64,000 nucleotides of DNA from Bacteroidales bacterium (GCA_023251515.1 JAHEYQ010000022.1:1-64000); one strand, 5' to 3'. Shown: positions 34,705 to 43,326, counted from the stretch's first letter. Numbers and translations: made by a program. Notes: generated from the letters alone by a model not told the origin.

Positions 34705-36132
34705 ATGAAAAATATATTTAAATATCTCGTACTTGTATTAAGTATTGTAGCCATTTCATCATGTTCAGATGATATAATGGATGATATAAACAAGGATTTG
34801 AATAATTCAGAAAAAGCAGAATCTAAACTTTTATTGCCTTCGGCAATAGTTGAAACTGCTTTTGGTACTGCCAGTACTGATATCGCATGGTATTCGTCAG
34901 TATATGTTGAACACAGTGCAGGAACTTTTGGTCAACTGCAAACTGCTGACAACCGTACCGGTTGCCGTGAAGCTTCTTTGTTTAATAATAGCTGGAATTC
35001 TGTTTATTCTAATCTTATGGTATTGAAAGATATCACAACTAAATGTTCGCCTTCTGGTACTGAACCCAAAAATTTTATTACTTTGGGTATTTCTCAGGTT
35101 TTAACTGCTTATAATTTAGCTGTTTTAACTGATATGTGGGGTCAGGTGCCTTGGTCTCAAGCTCTTCAGGGAGCTGGAAATTATCAGCCTAAATTTGATA
35201 AACAACAAGATATTTATAATAGTATCTTTACTATGTTAGACAGTGCTATTGTAAATTTTGGTAAAACCAATGCCGTAAATATCGCAAAATATGATTTGAT
35301 TTATGGTGGTGATAAAGCAAAATGGAAAAAAGCAGCATGGGGATTGAAAGCTCGTTATTATTTACGTCTTTCTGGCAGAGTTCCTGCTTATTTGGATAAT
35401 GCTTTGGCTTGTATTCCAAATTCATTTGCAAGTGCTGGTGATGCTTTTATGTTTAATAAATATGAAGCTTCTGCAATTGGTGAAAATGCTTGGTATCAAT
35501 TTTATTATGATCGTTCTTATTTAGCGGTAGGTAAAAATTTGTTCGATTTGATGGAAGCCAGAAATGATACAAATCGTATTGTTGCTTATTTCCTTACTGA
35601 TGCTGATGGAAATTATACTCCTGCTCCAAACGGAAATGCAAATCCAGGTCAAGGTTCTGGTGAATATTCTTTATCAGCTCTTACTGATGCCGGACAAACT
35701 GCTGCTACTCCTTTAATGACTTATCATGAATTGAAATTTATTGAAGCTGAAGCTAAATTTAAGAAAAGTGATGCAACTTATCAGGCTACTTTAAAATCTG
35801 CGGTTGAAGCTTCTTTTACCTATCAAGGTGTTAGTGGTGGCTCTACTTATTATACTGATAATGTTTTGCCAAGATTAACTGCTGGTAATGAATTGAAAGA
35901 AATTATTACTCAAAAATATATTGCTTTCTACGAATTTGAAGCTATTGAGGCTTATAATGATTTTCGTCGTACTGGATTCCCTGTTATGACCAATCCTAAT
36001 AATGCTAATCCAAATCTGGGATTTGTAAACAGATTCCCTTATCCAACAAGTGAAGTAACTTCAAATTCTGCCAATGTTCCTTCTATTAATATTTTCTCTG
36101 GTAAAGTATGGTGGGCTGGCGGCACTGAATAG
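34705..36132 (+). CDS. SusD/RagB family nutrient-binding lipoprotein
   Basis: A 475-residue surface lipoprotein that caps the SusC barrel. Lipobox ISSC gives Cys20; the mature protein starts SDDIMDDINKDLNNSEK and has the helical TPR-like layout of SusD-like_2 members, with a late LKFIEAEAKF helix and YNDFRRTGFP near the C-terminus. Its spacing of 25 nt behind SusC and the shared terminator at 36168 indicate a two-gene operon. Confidence 0.92.
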   Translation: MKNIFKYLVLVLSIVAISSCSDDIMDDINKDLNNSEKAESKLLLPSAIVETAFGTASTDIAWYSSVYVEHSAGTFGQLQTADNRTGCREASLFNNSWNSVYSNLMVLKDITTKCSPSGTEPKNFITLGISQVLTAYNLAVLTDMWGQVPWSQALQGAGNYQPKFDKQQDIYNSIFTMLDSAIVNFGKTNAVNIAKYDLIYGGDKAKWKKAAWGLKARYYLRLSGRVPAYLDNALACIPNSFASAGDAFMFNKYEASAIGENAWYQFYYDRSYLAVGKNLFDLMEARNDTNRIVAYFLTDADGNYTPAPNGNANPGQGSGEYSLSALTDAGQTAATPLMTYHELKFIEAEAKFKKSDATYQATLKSAVEASFTYQGVSGGSTYYTDNVLPRLTAGNELKEIITQKYIAFYEFEAIEAYNDFRRTGFPVMTNPNNANPNLGFVNRFPYPTSEVTSNSANVPSINIFSGKVWWAGGTE

Positions 36133-36167
36133 GTGTTTTGTGTTTTATAATTTTATATTTTAATTTG

Positions 36168-36199
36168 AAAAAGCTGTCGGGTTTCCGGCAGCTTTTTTT
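36168..36199. terminator. Terminator after the SusD gene
   Basis: Stem AAAAAGCTGTCGG / CCGGCAGCTTTTT (one G-U pair), loop GTTT, T run. It lies between convergent susD-like and pdxH and can serve both. Confidence 0.85.
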
Positions 36200-36229
36200 A
36201 TTATATTGGATATTTAAAGTTTATTTTAT

Positions 36230-36874
36230 TTATGGTGCCATTCGTTCTATACGCCATGGATTTCCATGTTTATTGCAATATTTTATACGGTCGTGCAAAC
36301 GGTTTTCTCTGCCTTGCCAGAATTCTATACGGCGGGGTATTACCCTGTATCCACCCCAGTTTTCGGGTCGGTCGATGGTTTTATCTGACTTTTTCTTTAA
36401 AAACATTTGCAACATCATTTCCAGAAAGCTGCGATCGGGAATTACGGTGCTTTGTTCGGAAATACAGGCACTTATCTGGCTTTCGCGCGGGCGTGAGGCA
36501 AAATAGGCATCAGATTCTTTTTCGCTTACTTTTTCTACAATTCCTTCTATCCTTACTTGTCGTTCGAGCTCTTTCCAAAAGAATACCAATGCTACATTCG
36601 GATTATTTCGAAGATGCTTTCCTTTTCGGCTTTCGTAATTGGTAAAAAAAACGAAGCCTTTTTCGTCGTAAGCTTTTAAAAGTACGATTCTTGCAGTGGG
36701 AAATCCTTTGGTTGAAACGGTTGCCAAAGTCATGGTAGTGGGTTCCTCTATCTCTGCTTTTATAGCTTCATCGAGCCATATACCGAATTGTTTAAAGGGA
36801 TTTTTGTCGATATTTGATTCGAGAAGTTGATATTTCTTATAATCTTTCCTTATTTTTGCAATGTCGTCGTGCAT
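36230..36874 (-). CDS. pdxH: Pyridoxine/pyridoxamine 5'-phosphate oxidase
   Basis: FMN enzyme making pyridoxal 5'-phosphate. The 214 residues start MHDDIAKIRKDYKKYQLLE and show TMTLATVSTKGFPTARIVLLK, FFTNYESRKGKHL, the catalytic region SRPRESQISACISEQS and the C-terminal NRLHDRIKY ... ERMAP. A longer frame to 37018 would run across the divergent TPR gene; ATG at 36874 also sits a few bases after a TAATTTTG box on this strand (36889-36896). Confidence 0.95.
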   Translation of the reverse strand: MHDDIAKIRKDYKKYQLLESNIDKNPFKQFGIWLDEAIKAEIEEPTTMTLATVSTKGFPTARIVLLKAYDEKGFVFFTNYESRKGKHLRNNPNVALVFFWKELERQVRIEGIVEKVSEKESDAYFASRPRESQISACISEQSTVIPDRSFLEMMLQMFLKKKSDKTIDRPENWGGYRVIPRRIEFWQGRENRLHDRIKYCNKHGNPWRIERMAP

Positions 36875-36896
36875 ATCAATATTTTTTACAAAATTA
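36826..36896. promoter_or_regulatory. Overlapping divergent promoters of pdxH and the TPR gene
   Basis: On the plus strand GTTG, a 21-nt spacer and TATTTTTG (36851-36858) read toward the TPR gene from inside the pdxH coding start. On the minus strand TAATTTTG (36889-36896) reads toward pdxH. The two transcripts would overlap at their 5' ends. Confidence 0.5.
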
Positions 36897-36904
36897 CAAT
36901 AACA

Positions 36905-38131
36905 ATGTTTAAATTTAAAAGTTTTATTATCGTTTTTTTTATATCTCTGTTTTCTTTTGTTTCTAATGCTCAAACTTCGGCTTTGTTGTATAATGATGCT
37001 GTGGCTTTGATGAAACAAACCAAATATACCGAAGCTATTGCCATTTATAATAAAATTATTGAGAAAACACCCTATTATTACGAAGCTTATGCCGATAGAG
37101 GATATTGTAATTTTAATCTTGGTAAAAAAGCTGATGCCTTAAAGGATTTCAACACTTCTGTTGCTAAAAATAAAGATTATTATCTGGTTTATTTTTACAG
37201 AGGTATTTATTATACTGATATAAACGATAATGCTTCGGCAATTGCCGATTTTAACAAGGTATTGAGCATTAAACCGAATTTCCCTGATGCTTATGCCAAA
37301 AGGGCTATGGCTTACGAATTGAACAACGAATTGGATAAAGCTTTGGCAGATTATAATAAATCTATTGAATACAATAAAAATAACCAGGTTTTTTATTTTC
37401 AGCGGGCTAATATTTATGTAAAACTAAAGAAAACAAATGAGGCTGAAAAAGATTATACAAAGGCAATTGGTTTAAAACAAGATTATTCTGAAGCCTATTA
37501 TCAACGCTCTAAACTTTATTGGCAACTGGCAAAACCAACTTTGGCTATTAACGATTTAAGTAAACTAATTGCATTGAATTACATGCTTAAAGATGTATTG
37601 TCGGATAGAGGGAATGCTTATTTTCAAATTAAAAAATATGCCGAAGCTTTGCAGGATTTCAACAGATTGACCGAAGAACTGAAGGTTAAGGATGCAGTTA
37701 TTTTTATTAAAAAAGCCAATTGCAATACTGCTTTGGGAAATACAGATTTAGCCCTTAAAGATTACACCAAAGTAATAAATCTGGACAGAAGCAACGAGGA
37801 TGCCTTGATTAAAAGAGCCGAATTGTATGTAAAAACCAACAAAACACCATTGGCAATTGCTGATTATCGAAGAGTTTTGACCATTAATCCCAATAACCCC
37901 GATGCATATATTGGCAGAGCAAAAATGTATATCAATCAGAAAAGGTACGATCTGGCAATGGAAGATTTGAACCAATCAATCAAAATTAAAGCAAGTGGCG
38001 AAGCTTTTTATTGGAGAGGTGCTGTAAAAAGCATAAAGAATGACAGCAAAGGCGCTTGTACCGATTTAAAAACTGCTGCCAATATGGGTTTTGAAGAAGC
38101 TAAAGCCAAAGTTGATGAATTGTGTCCTTAA
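36905..38131 (+). CDS. Secreted tetratricopeptide-repeat protein
   Basis: A 408-residue protein with a signal peptide (FVSNAQ, about residue 22) and then about eleven TPR units spanning almost the whole mature chain; typical repeat cores are AYADRGYCNFNLGKKADAL and AYIGRAKMYINQKRYDLAM. The C-terminal unit contains GACTDLKTAANMG, a Sel1/TPR-like cap seen in Bacteroidetes TPR proteins. It probably scaffolds protein complexes in the periplasm or on the surface. A longer frame starts at 36827, but the promoter at 36851 and the signal peptide favour ATG 36905. Confidence 0.85.
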   Translation: MFKFKSFIIVFFISLFSFVSNAQTSALLYNDAVALMKQTKYTEAIAIYNKIIEKTPYYYEAYADRGYCNFNLGKKADALKDFNTSVAKNKDYYLVYFYRGIYYTDINDNASAIADFNKVLSIKPNFPDAYAKRAMAYELNNELDKALADYNKSIEYNKNNQVFYFQRANIYVKLKKTNEAEKDYTKAIGLKQDYSEAYYQRSKLYWQLAKPTLAINDLSKLIALNYMLKDVLSDRGNAYFQIKKYAEALQDFNRLTEELKVKDAVIFIKKANCNTALGNTDLALKDYTKVINLDRSNEDALIKRAELYVKTNKTPLAIADYRRVLTINPNNPDAYIGRAKMYINQKRYDLAMEDLNQSIKIKASGEAFYWRGAVKSIKNDSKGACTDLKTAANMGFEEAKAKVDELCP

Positions 38132-38169
38132 AATACCGAAAGAGGGTTTTAATAATTTTGTAGAATATT

Positions 38170-38513
38170 TACTCACCACTCATGACTACGGCAAAGTCAA
38201 ATGATTATTAGGTACTCATCACTCATGACTATAGCAAAGTCAAATGATTATTATATACTCACCACTCATGACTATGGCAAAGTCAAATTACTATTAGGTA
38301 CTCACCACTCGTGACTATAGCAAAGACAAATGTATATTAAGTACTCACCACTCGTGACTATAGCAAAGACAAATGTATATTAGGTACTCACCACTCGTGA
38401 CTATGATAAAGACAAATGTATATTAAGTACTCACCACTCGTGACTATAGCAAAGACAAATGTATATTAGGTACTCACCACTCATGACTATGGTAAAGTCA
38501 AATGTATAATACC
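38170..38513. repeat. 43-nt tandem array, family A (eight units)
   Basis: Eight units of 43 nt begin at 38170, 38213, 38256, 38299, 38342, 38385, 38428 and 38471. The unit is TACTCACCACTCATGACTAT, then GGCAAAGTCAAATG and an AT-rich end. Variants CTCATG/CTCGTG and GTCAAA/GACAAA define sub-blocks (units 4-7 are nearly identical). The last unit ends in GTATAATACC, the ending typical of family B, which follows directly. No spacers or ORF. Confidence 0.88.
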
Positions 38514-38710
38514 TACATGCAACTTGCATATATGGCAAATACATGAGTATAATATCTATATGCAGTTTGCATATATAATAAATACATATGTATAATATCT
38601 AATGTAGTTTGCATATATGGTAAATACAAGTGTATAATATCTATATGCAGCTTGCATATATGGTAAATACAAGTGTATAATACCTACATGCAGCTTGCAG
38701 GTATCAGAAA
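38514..38710. repeat. 43-nt tandem array, family B (four units plus a partial)
   Basis: Units at 38514, 38557, 38600 (42 nt), 38642 and a decayed one at 38685. Each starts with TACATGCAACTTGCATATAT or a variant, a TGCA-based palindrome, then GGTAAATACAAGTG and GTATAATATC. The second half aligns with family A without gaps, the first half does not. The palindromic TGCA core recalls the 42-nt array at 408-640. Confidence 0.85.
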
Positions 38711-38721
38711 GTAAGCCCATA

Positions 38722-38750
38722 AAAAAAGCCTTGCTGTTAACAAGGCTTTT
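38722..38750 (-). terminator. Terminator of the LruC operon
   Basis: Stem AAAAGCCTTG / CAAGGCTTTT with a 7-nt loop and A/T tracts on both sides, just beyond the 3' end of the gene at 38772. Confidence 0.8.
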
Positions 38751-38771
38751 CAATTTAAAATCAAATATTAA

Positions 38772-40292
38772 TTATTGTGGTATAGTATAAATATAATTAT
38801 TGTCGCGATAAGCAGGATTGGTATCCCAATCGGTATATTGAGTTCCGTTACTAATAACCCAATCAATCAGTTTAAGATAAGCTTTTGTAACTTCAGCTTT
38901 TTCAATCGGATATTTAAAACTTTCGTAAGTACTGATTGCCCAAGGCAAATTGTTTTTTGTTCGGTAATATCTGTTTTGTGCAGGATTGCTATCGTCATCC
39001 AAAGTTCCGAATAATGCCGGATTAGCCAATGAAGTTGGTTTATAATCAGCTAAATGCACTTCTCTTTCTCTCACCTGATTTATAATAATAAAAGGATTGA
39101 AAGTATTAGAGCCTAATTGTGAAACATTAACAGCACCCGATGTTCCCGGAACACCATTTTCTATAAAAGTAACTTTAATATTTACAATCTGAGGAGTAGT
39201 ATATGGTGCTCCTGGTGTTGTATTTATTCCTGTAACATTTCCACCTGCATATGGAAGTACATTTGTTACTTTTCCTATAGCAATTACTGTTGCATTGGTT
39301 TGTCCGTTTTCGGTACCATTGGCTGCTATGTTGTAAATACTGCCCGGTTCAACTATTGCACCAGTTACACTTCTTATCGCATTTGGATTTATATTTGTTA
39401 GTTCGAATCCAAAACCGTTTTTAAAACTGGCTCCAATGGCTCTTACTTTAAATTGATAATTCACTTCAACAACCTGATTTTGTGCATTAGATACAATTTC
39501 AGAATAATGATCAACCACTACATCGTTGAAATCGAAATCACCTTTAGCAGGCCATAAATCTTCAAAAGCCAATGAAGAAAAATGGTTAGGAACAGGGAAA
39601 AATGATTTAAATGCTTTGTATTGGTCATTAGGAAAAGCATCGTCAGCATCAGCAATGCCATCTAAGTCTGCATCCTGAATTGTAGGCAAAGGAATGCATG
39701 CATTTGAAGGATCAGACCAATAAGTTCCAGGTATAACATAATCATCAGAAATCATTCTTGAATTTCCACCAGTACCAACAAAACTGATTCTGATTTTATA
39801 AACATCATTTGAATTGGCTATAGCTGCTGGTATTACGGATGTTATATTGTTTACAGTTACATTAATTGCGGTCCATTTAGTTGAATCATAAATAACGGGC
39901 ACACCTTCAAAATAAGGTGGATTAAGTGGATTGTAGGGTATATAAGAAAAAACAATTCCTCTTGTAGTTCCATTTACTGCACTTAATTTGGCTTTTAATG
40001 TTATATTCCCGCTACCAACTTTCATCCAAGGTGTTTTTACCCAACTGGCAGTTGGTGCAGGATTTGTTAGCTGATTACTCTGAGCTGAATAATTTCCTGT
40101 AATTGTATAACTTCCATGAGTTCCGGTACCTATTGTATTTATATAAGTTGTAGATCCAAAACCCCAGCAAGCTGCTTGATCTGTGGTTCTGTTACCCGAT
40201 TCACATGTTAATGTTAACTGTGCTTTTGTATTGAAACTGAATAACAATCCAATTACTAATACGATTCCTGTTTTTGAAATAAAATTTTTCAT
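38772..40292 (-). CDS. Secreted LruC-domain protein
   Basis: The 506-residue protein has a signal peptide (FNTKAQ, about residue 25), an N-terminal beta-sandwich (about 26-200, with a Cys pair in TCESGNRTTDQAACWGFG), a calcium-type segment DADLDGIADADDAFPND (about 210) and a LruC domain (about 240-500) with EDLWPAKGDFDFNDVVVDH. The acidic loops probably bind Ca2+. LruC proteins are surface proteins first named in Leptospira; the role in Bacteroidetes is unclear. The gene follows a small lipoprotein by 19 nt. Confidence 0.82.
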   Translation of the reverse strand: MKNFISKTGIVLVIGLLFSFNTKAQLTLTCESGNRTTDQAACWGFGSTTYINTIGTGTHGSYTITGNYSAQSNQLTNPAPTASWVKTPWMKVGSGNITLKAKLSAVNGTTRGIVFSYIPYNPLNPPYFEGVPVIYDSTKWTAINVTVNNITSVIPAAIANSNDVYKIRISFVGTGGNSRMISDDYVIPGTYWSDPSNACIPLPTIQDADLDGIADADDAFPNDQYKAFKSFFPVPNHFSSLAFEDLWPAKGDFDFNDVVVDHYSEIVSNAQNQVVEVNYQFKVRAIGASFKNGFGFELTNINPNAIRSVTGAIVEPGSIYNIAANGTENGQTNATVIAIGKVTNVLPYAGGNVTGINTTPGAPYTTPQIVNIKVTFIENGVPGTSGAVNVSQLGSNTFNPFIIINQVREREVHLADYKPTSLANPALFGTLDDDSNPAQNRYYRTKNNLPWAISTYESFKYPIEKAEVTKAYLKLIDWVISNGTQYTDWDTNPAYRDNNYIYTIPQ

Positions 40293-40311
40293 GACGTTAG
40301 AAATTAAATGA

Positions 40312-40695
40312 TTAGAATTTGTTTAAATCGAAATTACAATCAATGGTATTGTTTACAATTTTTACCACTCTGGTAAAAGGACCATAACTTACCAGTATTT
40401 CAGTAATTGTTGATGGTAAAGCAATGGTAGTTTCAACTTTGGCGTTAGGTTTTACCATACCTTTAAAATACTCTTCTCCATTTGCTGTTTTAATGGTTGT
40501 TGTCATAATATGCGAACCCTGTATTGTAACCTTTACATTTCTAACGGTTTGCCAGCTAAAATCTGCTGTAGCTGTTAATTCTTTAATAGATTCAGGACGA
40601 TTAGTTGTCGGATTATTTATATCTTCCTCTTTAGTGCAGCTTACTAATCCCAAAGTCAGGATAAAGAAACTTAAAAAGATAATTTTTGCTTTCAT
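40312..40695 (-). CDS. Small lipoprotein in operon with the LruC protein
   Basis: A 127-residue lipoprotein with lipobox LVSC (Cys20), followed by TKEEDINNPTTNRPESIKEL and a small beta domain (about 45-125, with FSWQTVRNVKVTIQG and FTRVVKIV). No family is recognised. It sits 19 nt upstream of the LruC gene and is probably its cotranscribed partner, perhaps an anchor or the first domain of a split LruC-type protein. Confidence 0.75.
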   Translation of the reverse strand: MKAKIIFLSFFILTLGLVSCTKEEDINNPTTNRPESIKELTATADFSWQTVRNVKVTIQGSHIMTTTIKTANGEEYFKGMVKPNAKVETTIALPSTITEILVSYGPFTRVVKIVNNTIDCNFDLNKF

Positions 40696-40894
40696 GGCTA
40701 TTTATTATTATTGTGATTATTTTATTAACTATTACTGATGTTTCAAATAGCGTGCCAAAGTTTTAGTTTATTATTTATCAAATAATTACATTGAATCATT
40801 AAAAACCCAATCTCAAAACGGGACAAATATTATTGAAATGAAACCAATTTAATAAATCTTTTGTAAAGATACAAAAATTTGAATAAATATGCAT

Positions 40895-40982
40895 TAATCA
40901 ATATACAAAACCAAGCCTTTTAAATATTCACTTTCAGGATGGTAAATATTTATCGGATGATCTGCTCCCTGCGAAAGCTGAT
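40895..40982 (-). pseudogene. 88-nt copy of the 3' end of the adjacent rRNA methyltransferase gene
   Basis: Matches 42140-42227 at 87 of 88 positions and encodes the same last 28 residues (QLSQGADHPINIYHPE ... LYID) in the same orientation, here ending in TAA instead of TAG. No start or upstream part is present. The two copies bracket the Fic gene as direct repeats. Confidence 0.9.
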
Positions 40983-41004
40983 ATATATCAATTAAAAATT
41001 ATGT

Positions 41005-41074
41005 AGCTCACTATTTGTTAGAATATAGCTCATTATTATAAATATTTGAGCTTTATTTTGTATATTTGTGAGCT
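41005..41074 (+). promoter_or_regulatory. Four-box symmetric operator and -7 element of the fic gene
   Basis: AGCTCA at 41005 and 41027 and its reverse complement TGAGCT at 41047 and 41069 form a symmetric array with start-to-start spacings of 22, 20 and 22 nt. TATATTTG at 41061-41068 is the -7 element, so boxes 3 and 4 cover the promoter and start site. This is the expected layout for autoregulation by the winged-helix domain of the encoded Fic protein. Confidence 0.65.
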
Positions 41075-41088
41075 TAAAAAATACTACC

Positions 41089-42126
41089 ATGGAAAACAGA
41101 GAATTGGAAATCATTGAATTTGTAAAATTAAAAAAAGAATGTTCATCTAAAGAAATTCATGATAATATTTTAAAATCAATTAGTTATGCAACTGTAAAAA
41201 GAATATTATTAAAATTAACAGATGCGAATTTTCTTATTACTAAAGGTGATGGCAAAGGCAGAAAATATTTAGTTTCGCCTGCATTTAAATTGCTACAGCC
41301 CATTGATATGAAAAAGTATTTCGAAAAAGAAATTGATGAAAGATTCATAATTGAAAATTTTAATTTCAGCATTATCAATGATGTATTAAAGTATCATGAT
41401 ATATTTAATGATAATGAATTATTAAAACTCGATTCGCTACAGAAAATCTATAAAAATAATGTTTCACAACTTACAACATCAGAATATAAAAAAGAATTAG
41501 AAAGATTGGCAATTGATTTGAGTTGGAAATCTTCACAAATTGAAGGCAATACATATTCTCTCCTTGAAACTGAAAGATTATTGAAAGAAAGAGAAACTGC
41601 CTCTGGAAAAACAAAAGAAGAAGCAATAATGTTACTGAATCATAAAGAAGCAATAGATTTTATAATTGAAAACTCTGATTATTTAATTCCTTTATCTATT
41701 TCCAAAATTGAAGATATTCATAAAATATTAATTGATAATCTGGATGTTGAAAAGAATTTAAGAAAAAGGAGGGTTGGTATTTCAGGAACAAATTATCGTC
41801 CTTTGGATAATGAATTTCAAATATCTGAAGCACTTACAGATACTTGTGAATTAATTAATAAAAAAGAAAATATTTTTGAAAAAGCATTACTTGCTTTGGT
41901 GTTGATATCGTATATACAGCCTTTTATGGATGGAAATAAAAGAACAGCAAGAATAGTAAGTAATGCAATTTTAATGAATTATCAGTATTGTCCGATTTCA
42001 TTCAGAACCGTTGATACCATTGAATATAAAAAAGCAATGCTGATATTTTATGAACAGAATAATATTTCAAAATTTAAAGAGATATTTATTAATCAATTTG
42101 AATTTGCAGTAAATACATATTTTTAG
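41089..42126 (+). CDS. Fic family protein with N-terminal winged helix and Gln in place of the catalytic His
   Basis: Fic proteins usually transfer AMP to target hydroxyls. This 345-residue protein has a winged-helix domain (about 1-62, with SSKEIHDNILKSISYATVKR), an inhibitory-helix motif S148-S149-x-I-E152-G-N154 as in self-inhibited Fic proteins, and the Fic core (about 205-340). The active motif, normally HxFxxGNxR, reads Q277-PFMDGNKR; the anion-binding GNKR is kept but the general-base His is Gln. Glu152 and the rest of the fold look intact. A GTG at 41068 lies inside the -7 box, so ATG 41089 is chosen. The gene is bracketed by an 88-nt direct repeat, pointing to acquisition. A regulator, an enzyme with another chemistry, or a dead homologue are all possible. 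Confidence 0.85.
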   Translation: MENRELEIIEFVKLKKECSSKEIHDNILKSISYATVKRILLKLTDANFLITKGDGKGRKYLVSPAFKLLQPIDMKKYFEKEIDERFIIENFNFSIINDVLKYHDIFNDNELLKLDSLQKIYKNNVSQLTTSEYKKELERLAIDLSWKSSQIEGNTYSLLETERLLKERETASGKTKEEAIMLLNHKEAIDFIIENSDYLIPLSISKIEDIHKILIDNLDVEKNLRKRRVGISGTNYRPLDNEFQISEALTDTCELINKKENIFEKALLALVLISYIQPFMDGNKRTARIVSNAILMNYQYCPISFRTVDTIEYKKAMLIFYEQNNISKFKEIFINQFEFAVNTYF

Positions 42127-42138
42127 ACTCAAATCTAT

Positions 42139-43326
42139 CTAATCAATATACAAAACCAAGCCTTTTAAATATTCACTTTCAGGATGGTAAATATTTATCG
42201 GATGATCTGCTCCTTGCGAAAGCTGATGTAGAATTTTTAATTCTTTACCTGCTAATGCTGATGCTGAAAAAATCATGGTTCTGAAATCATCTTTAGAAAT
42301 TGCCTGCGAACATGAAAAAGTAAACAATATGCTGCCTTTCTTCATTTTTTGAATTACCTTCTGGTTGATATTTCTATAACCTTTCAATCCTTTCTCTTTC
42401 AGATGCAATTGTTTGGCAAAAGCCGGCGGATCTAAAACTACAACATCATAATCTTCGTCCATTTTATCAATAAAATCAAAAGCATCAACTGCAAAAGCCT
42501 GATGTTTTTCGGTTTGTCCGAAATTAAGTTCAATATTTTTATTTGTCAGATCGATAGCTTTTTGTGAACTATCCACACTATGTACCATGTTGGCACCACC
42601 TTTTAAAGCCGAAACCGAAAAACCTCCGGTATATGAAAAAACATTCAACACTTTTTTGTTTTTGCAAAATAGCTCCAATAATTTACGGTTGTCGCGTTGA
42701 TCGATAAAAAATCCGGTTTTCTGTCCTTCAATTATATCAATGTAATATTGATTATCAAATTCTTTTACAATTATTTCTGAGTTTGTATTTTGATACAAAA
42801 ATTCATTAGCATGTTCGTAGTTCCCCGAAAGGGTATTTCCGCTTTTGTCATAAACTGTTTTCAACGAATTACCTAACAATTCTATCAGCAATTTTACAAA
42901 AGTATCTTTTAGCAAAAACATTCCATAAGCATGAAACTGAATTACAGTATTGCCATTATAATAATCAATAATTAGTCCGGGAATGCCATCGCCTTCTCCG
43001 TGTATAAGCCTTAATGCATTGGTATTTTGGCTTCCTAGCAATCCTATGGTTTCTCTTAAGTAAATGGCTTTCTGCAATTTTTCTTTCCAGAAATCTTCGT
43101 TAATTTCTCTTTTTTCAAAAGAAAAAATTCTTACTGCTATACTGCCTTCATCCTGATAATGTCCGGTTGCAAGATATTGCTTCTTAGAATCATAAACCTC
43201 AACAATATCGCCATTATTTAATTCTTTTGTAACCGCTTCAATAGCTCCGGAGAAAACCCATGGGTGAAATCTTTGTATAGATTTTTCTTTGCCCGATTTT
43301 AATATGATTTTAGTATAGTTGTTCAT
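42139..43326 (-). CDS. Class I SAM-dependent rRNA methyltransferase (RlmI-like)
   Basis: The 395-residue protein has an N-terminal PUA-like domain (about 1-75, KSIQRFHPWVFSGAIEAV), a middle domain with LRLIHGEGDGIPGLIIDYY, and a C-terminal Rossmann methyltransferase (about 185-390) with KTGFFIDQRDNRKLL, VLNVFSYTGGFSVSALKGGA and VVLDPPAFAK. Family members make m5C in 23S rRNA; the target here is inferred. Its last 88 nt are duplicated beyond the Fic gene. It follows rsmG by 11 nt as a second gene of that operon. Confidence 0.88.
   Translation of the reverse strand: MNNYTKIILKSGKEKSIQRFHPWVFSGAIEAVTKELNNGDIVEVYDSKKQYLATGHYQDEGSIAVRIFSFEKREINEDFWKEKLQKAIYLRETIGLLGSQNTNALRLIHGEGDGIPGLIIDYYNGNTVIQFHAYGMFLLKDTFVKLLIELLGNSLKTVYDKSGNTLSGNYEHANEFLYQNTNSEIIVKEFDNQYYIDIIEGQKTGFFIDQRDNRKLLELFCKNKKVLNVFSYTGGFSVSALKGGANMVHSVDSSQKAIDLTNKNIELNFGQTEKHQAFAVDAFDFIDKMDEDYDVVVLDPPAFAKQLHLKEKGLKGYRNINQKVIQKMKKGSILFTFSCSQAISKDDFRTMIFSASALAGKELKILHQLSQGADHPINIYHPESEYLKGLVLYID
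42140..42227. repeat. Second copy of the 88-nt direct repeat flanking fic
   Basis: Coding 3' end of the methyltransferase, 87/88 identical to 40895-40982 (single C/T difference). Start-to-start distance is 1245 nt; the enclosed unique cassette (40983-42139) holds only the fic gene with its promoter. No terminal inverted repeats or integrase are seen. Confidence 0.9.

Noticed and set aside
36827..36904. Upstream start for the TPR protein
   Set aside because: The promoter -7 box lies at 36851, inside the extension, and ATG 36905 gives a standard signal peptide.
36875..37018. N-terminal extension of PdxH
   Set aside because: It would be antisense to the TPR gene and precede the normal PdxH start; low-complexity translation without family resemblance.
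408..38710. CRISPR arrays
   Set aside because: Units in 408-640 and 38170-38710 are contiguous with no variable spacers, and there are no cas genes in the window.
40983..42139. Insertion sequence around fic
   Set aside because: No transposase, terminal inverted repeats or short target duplication; only the 88-nt direct repeats of the neighbouring gene.
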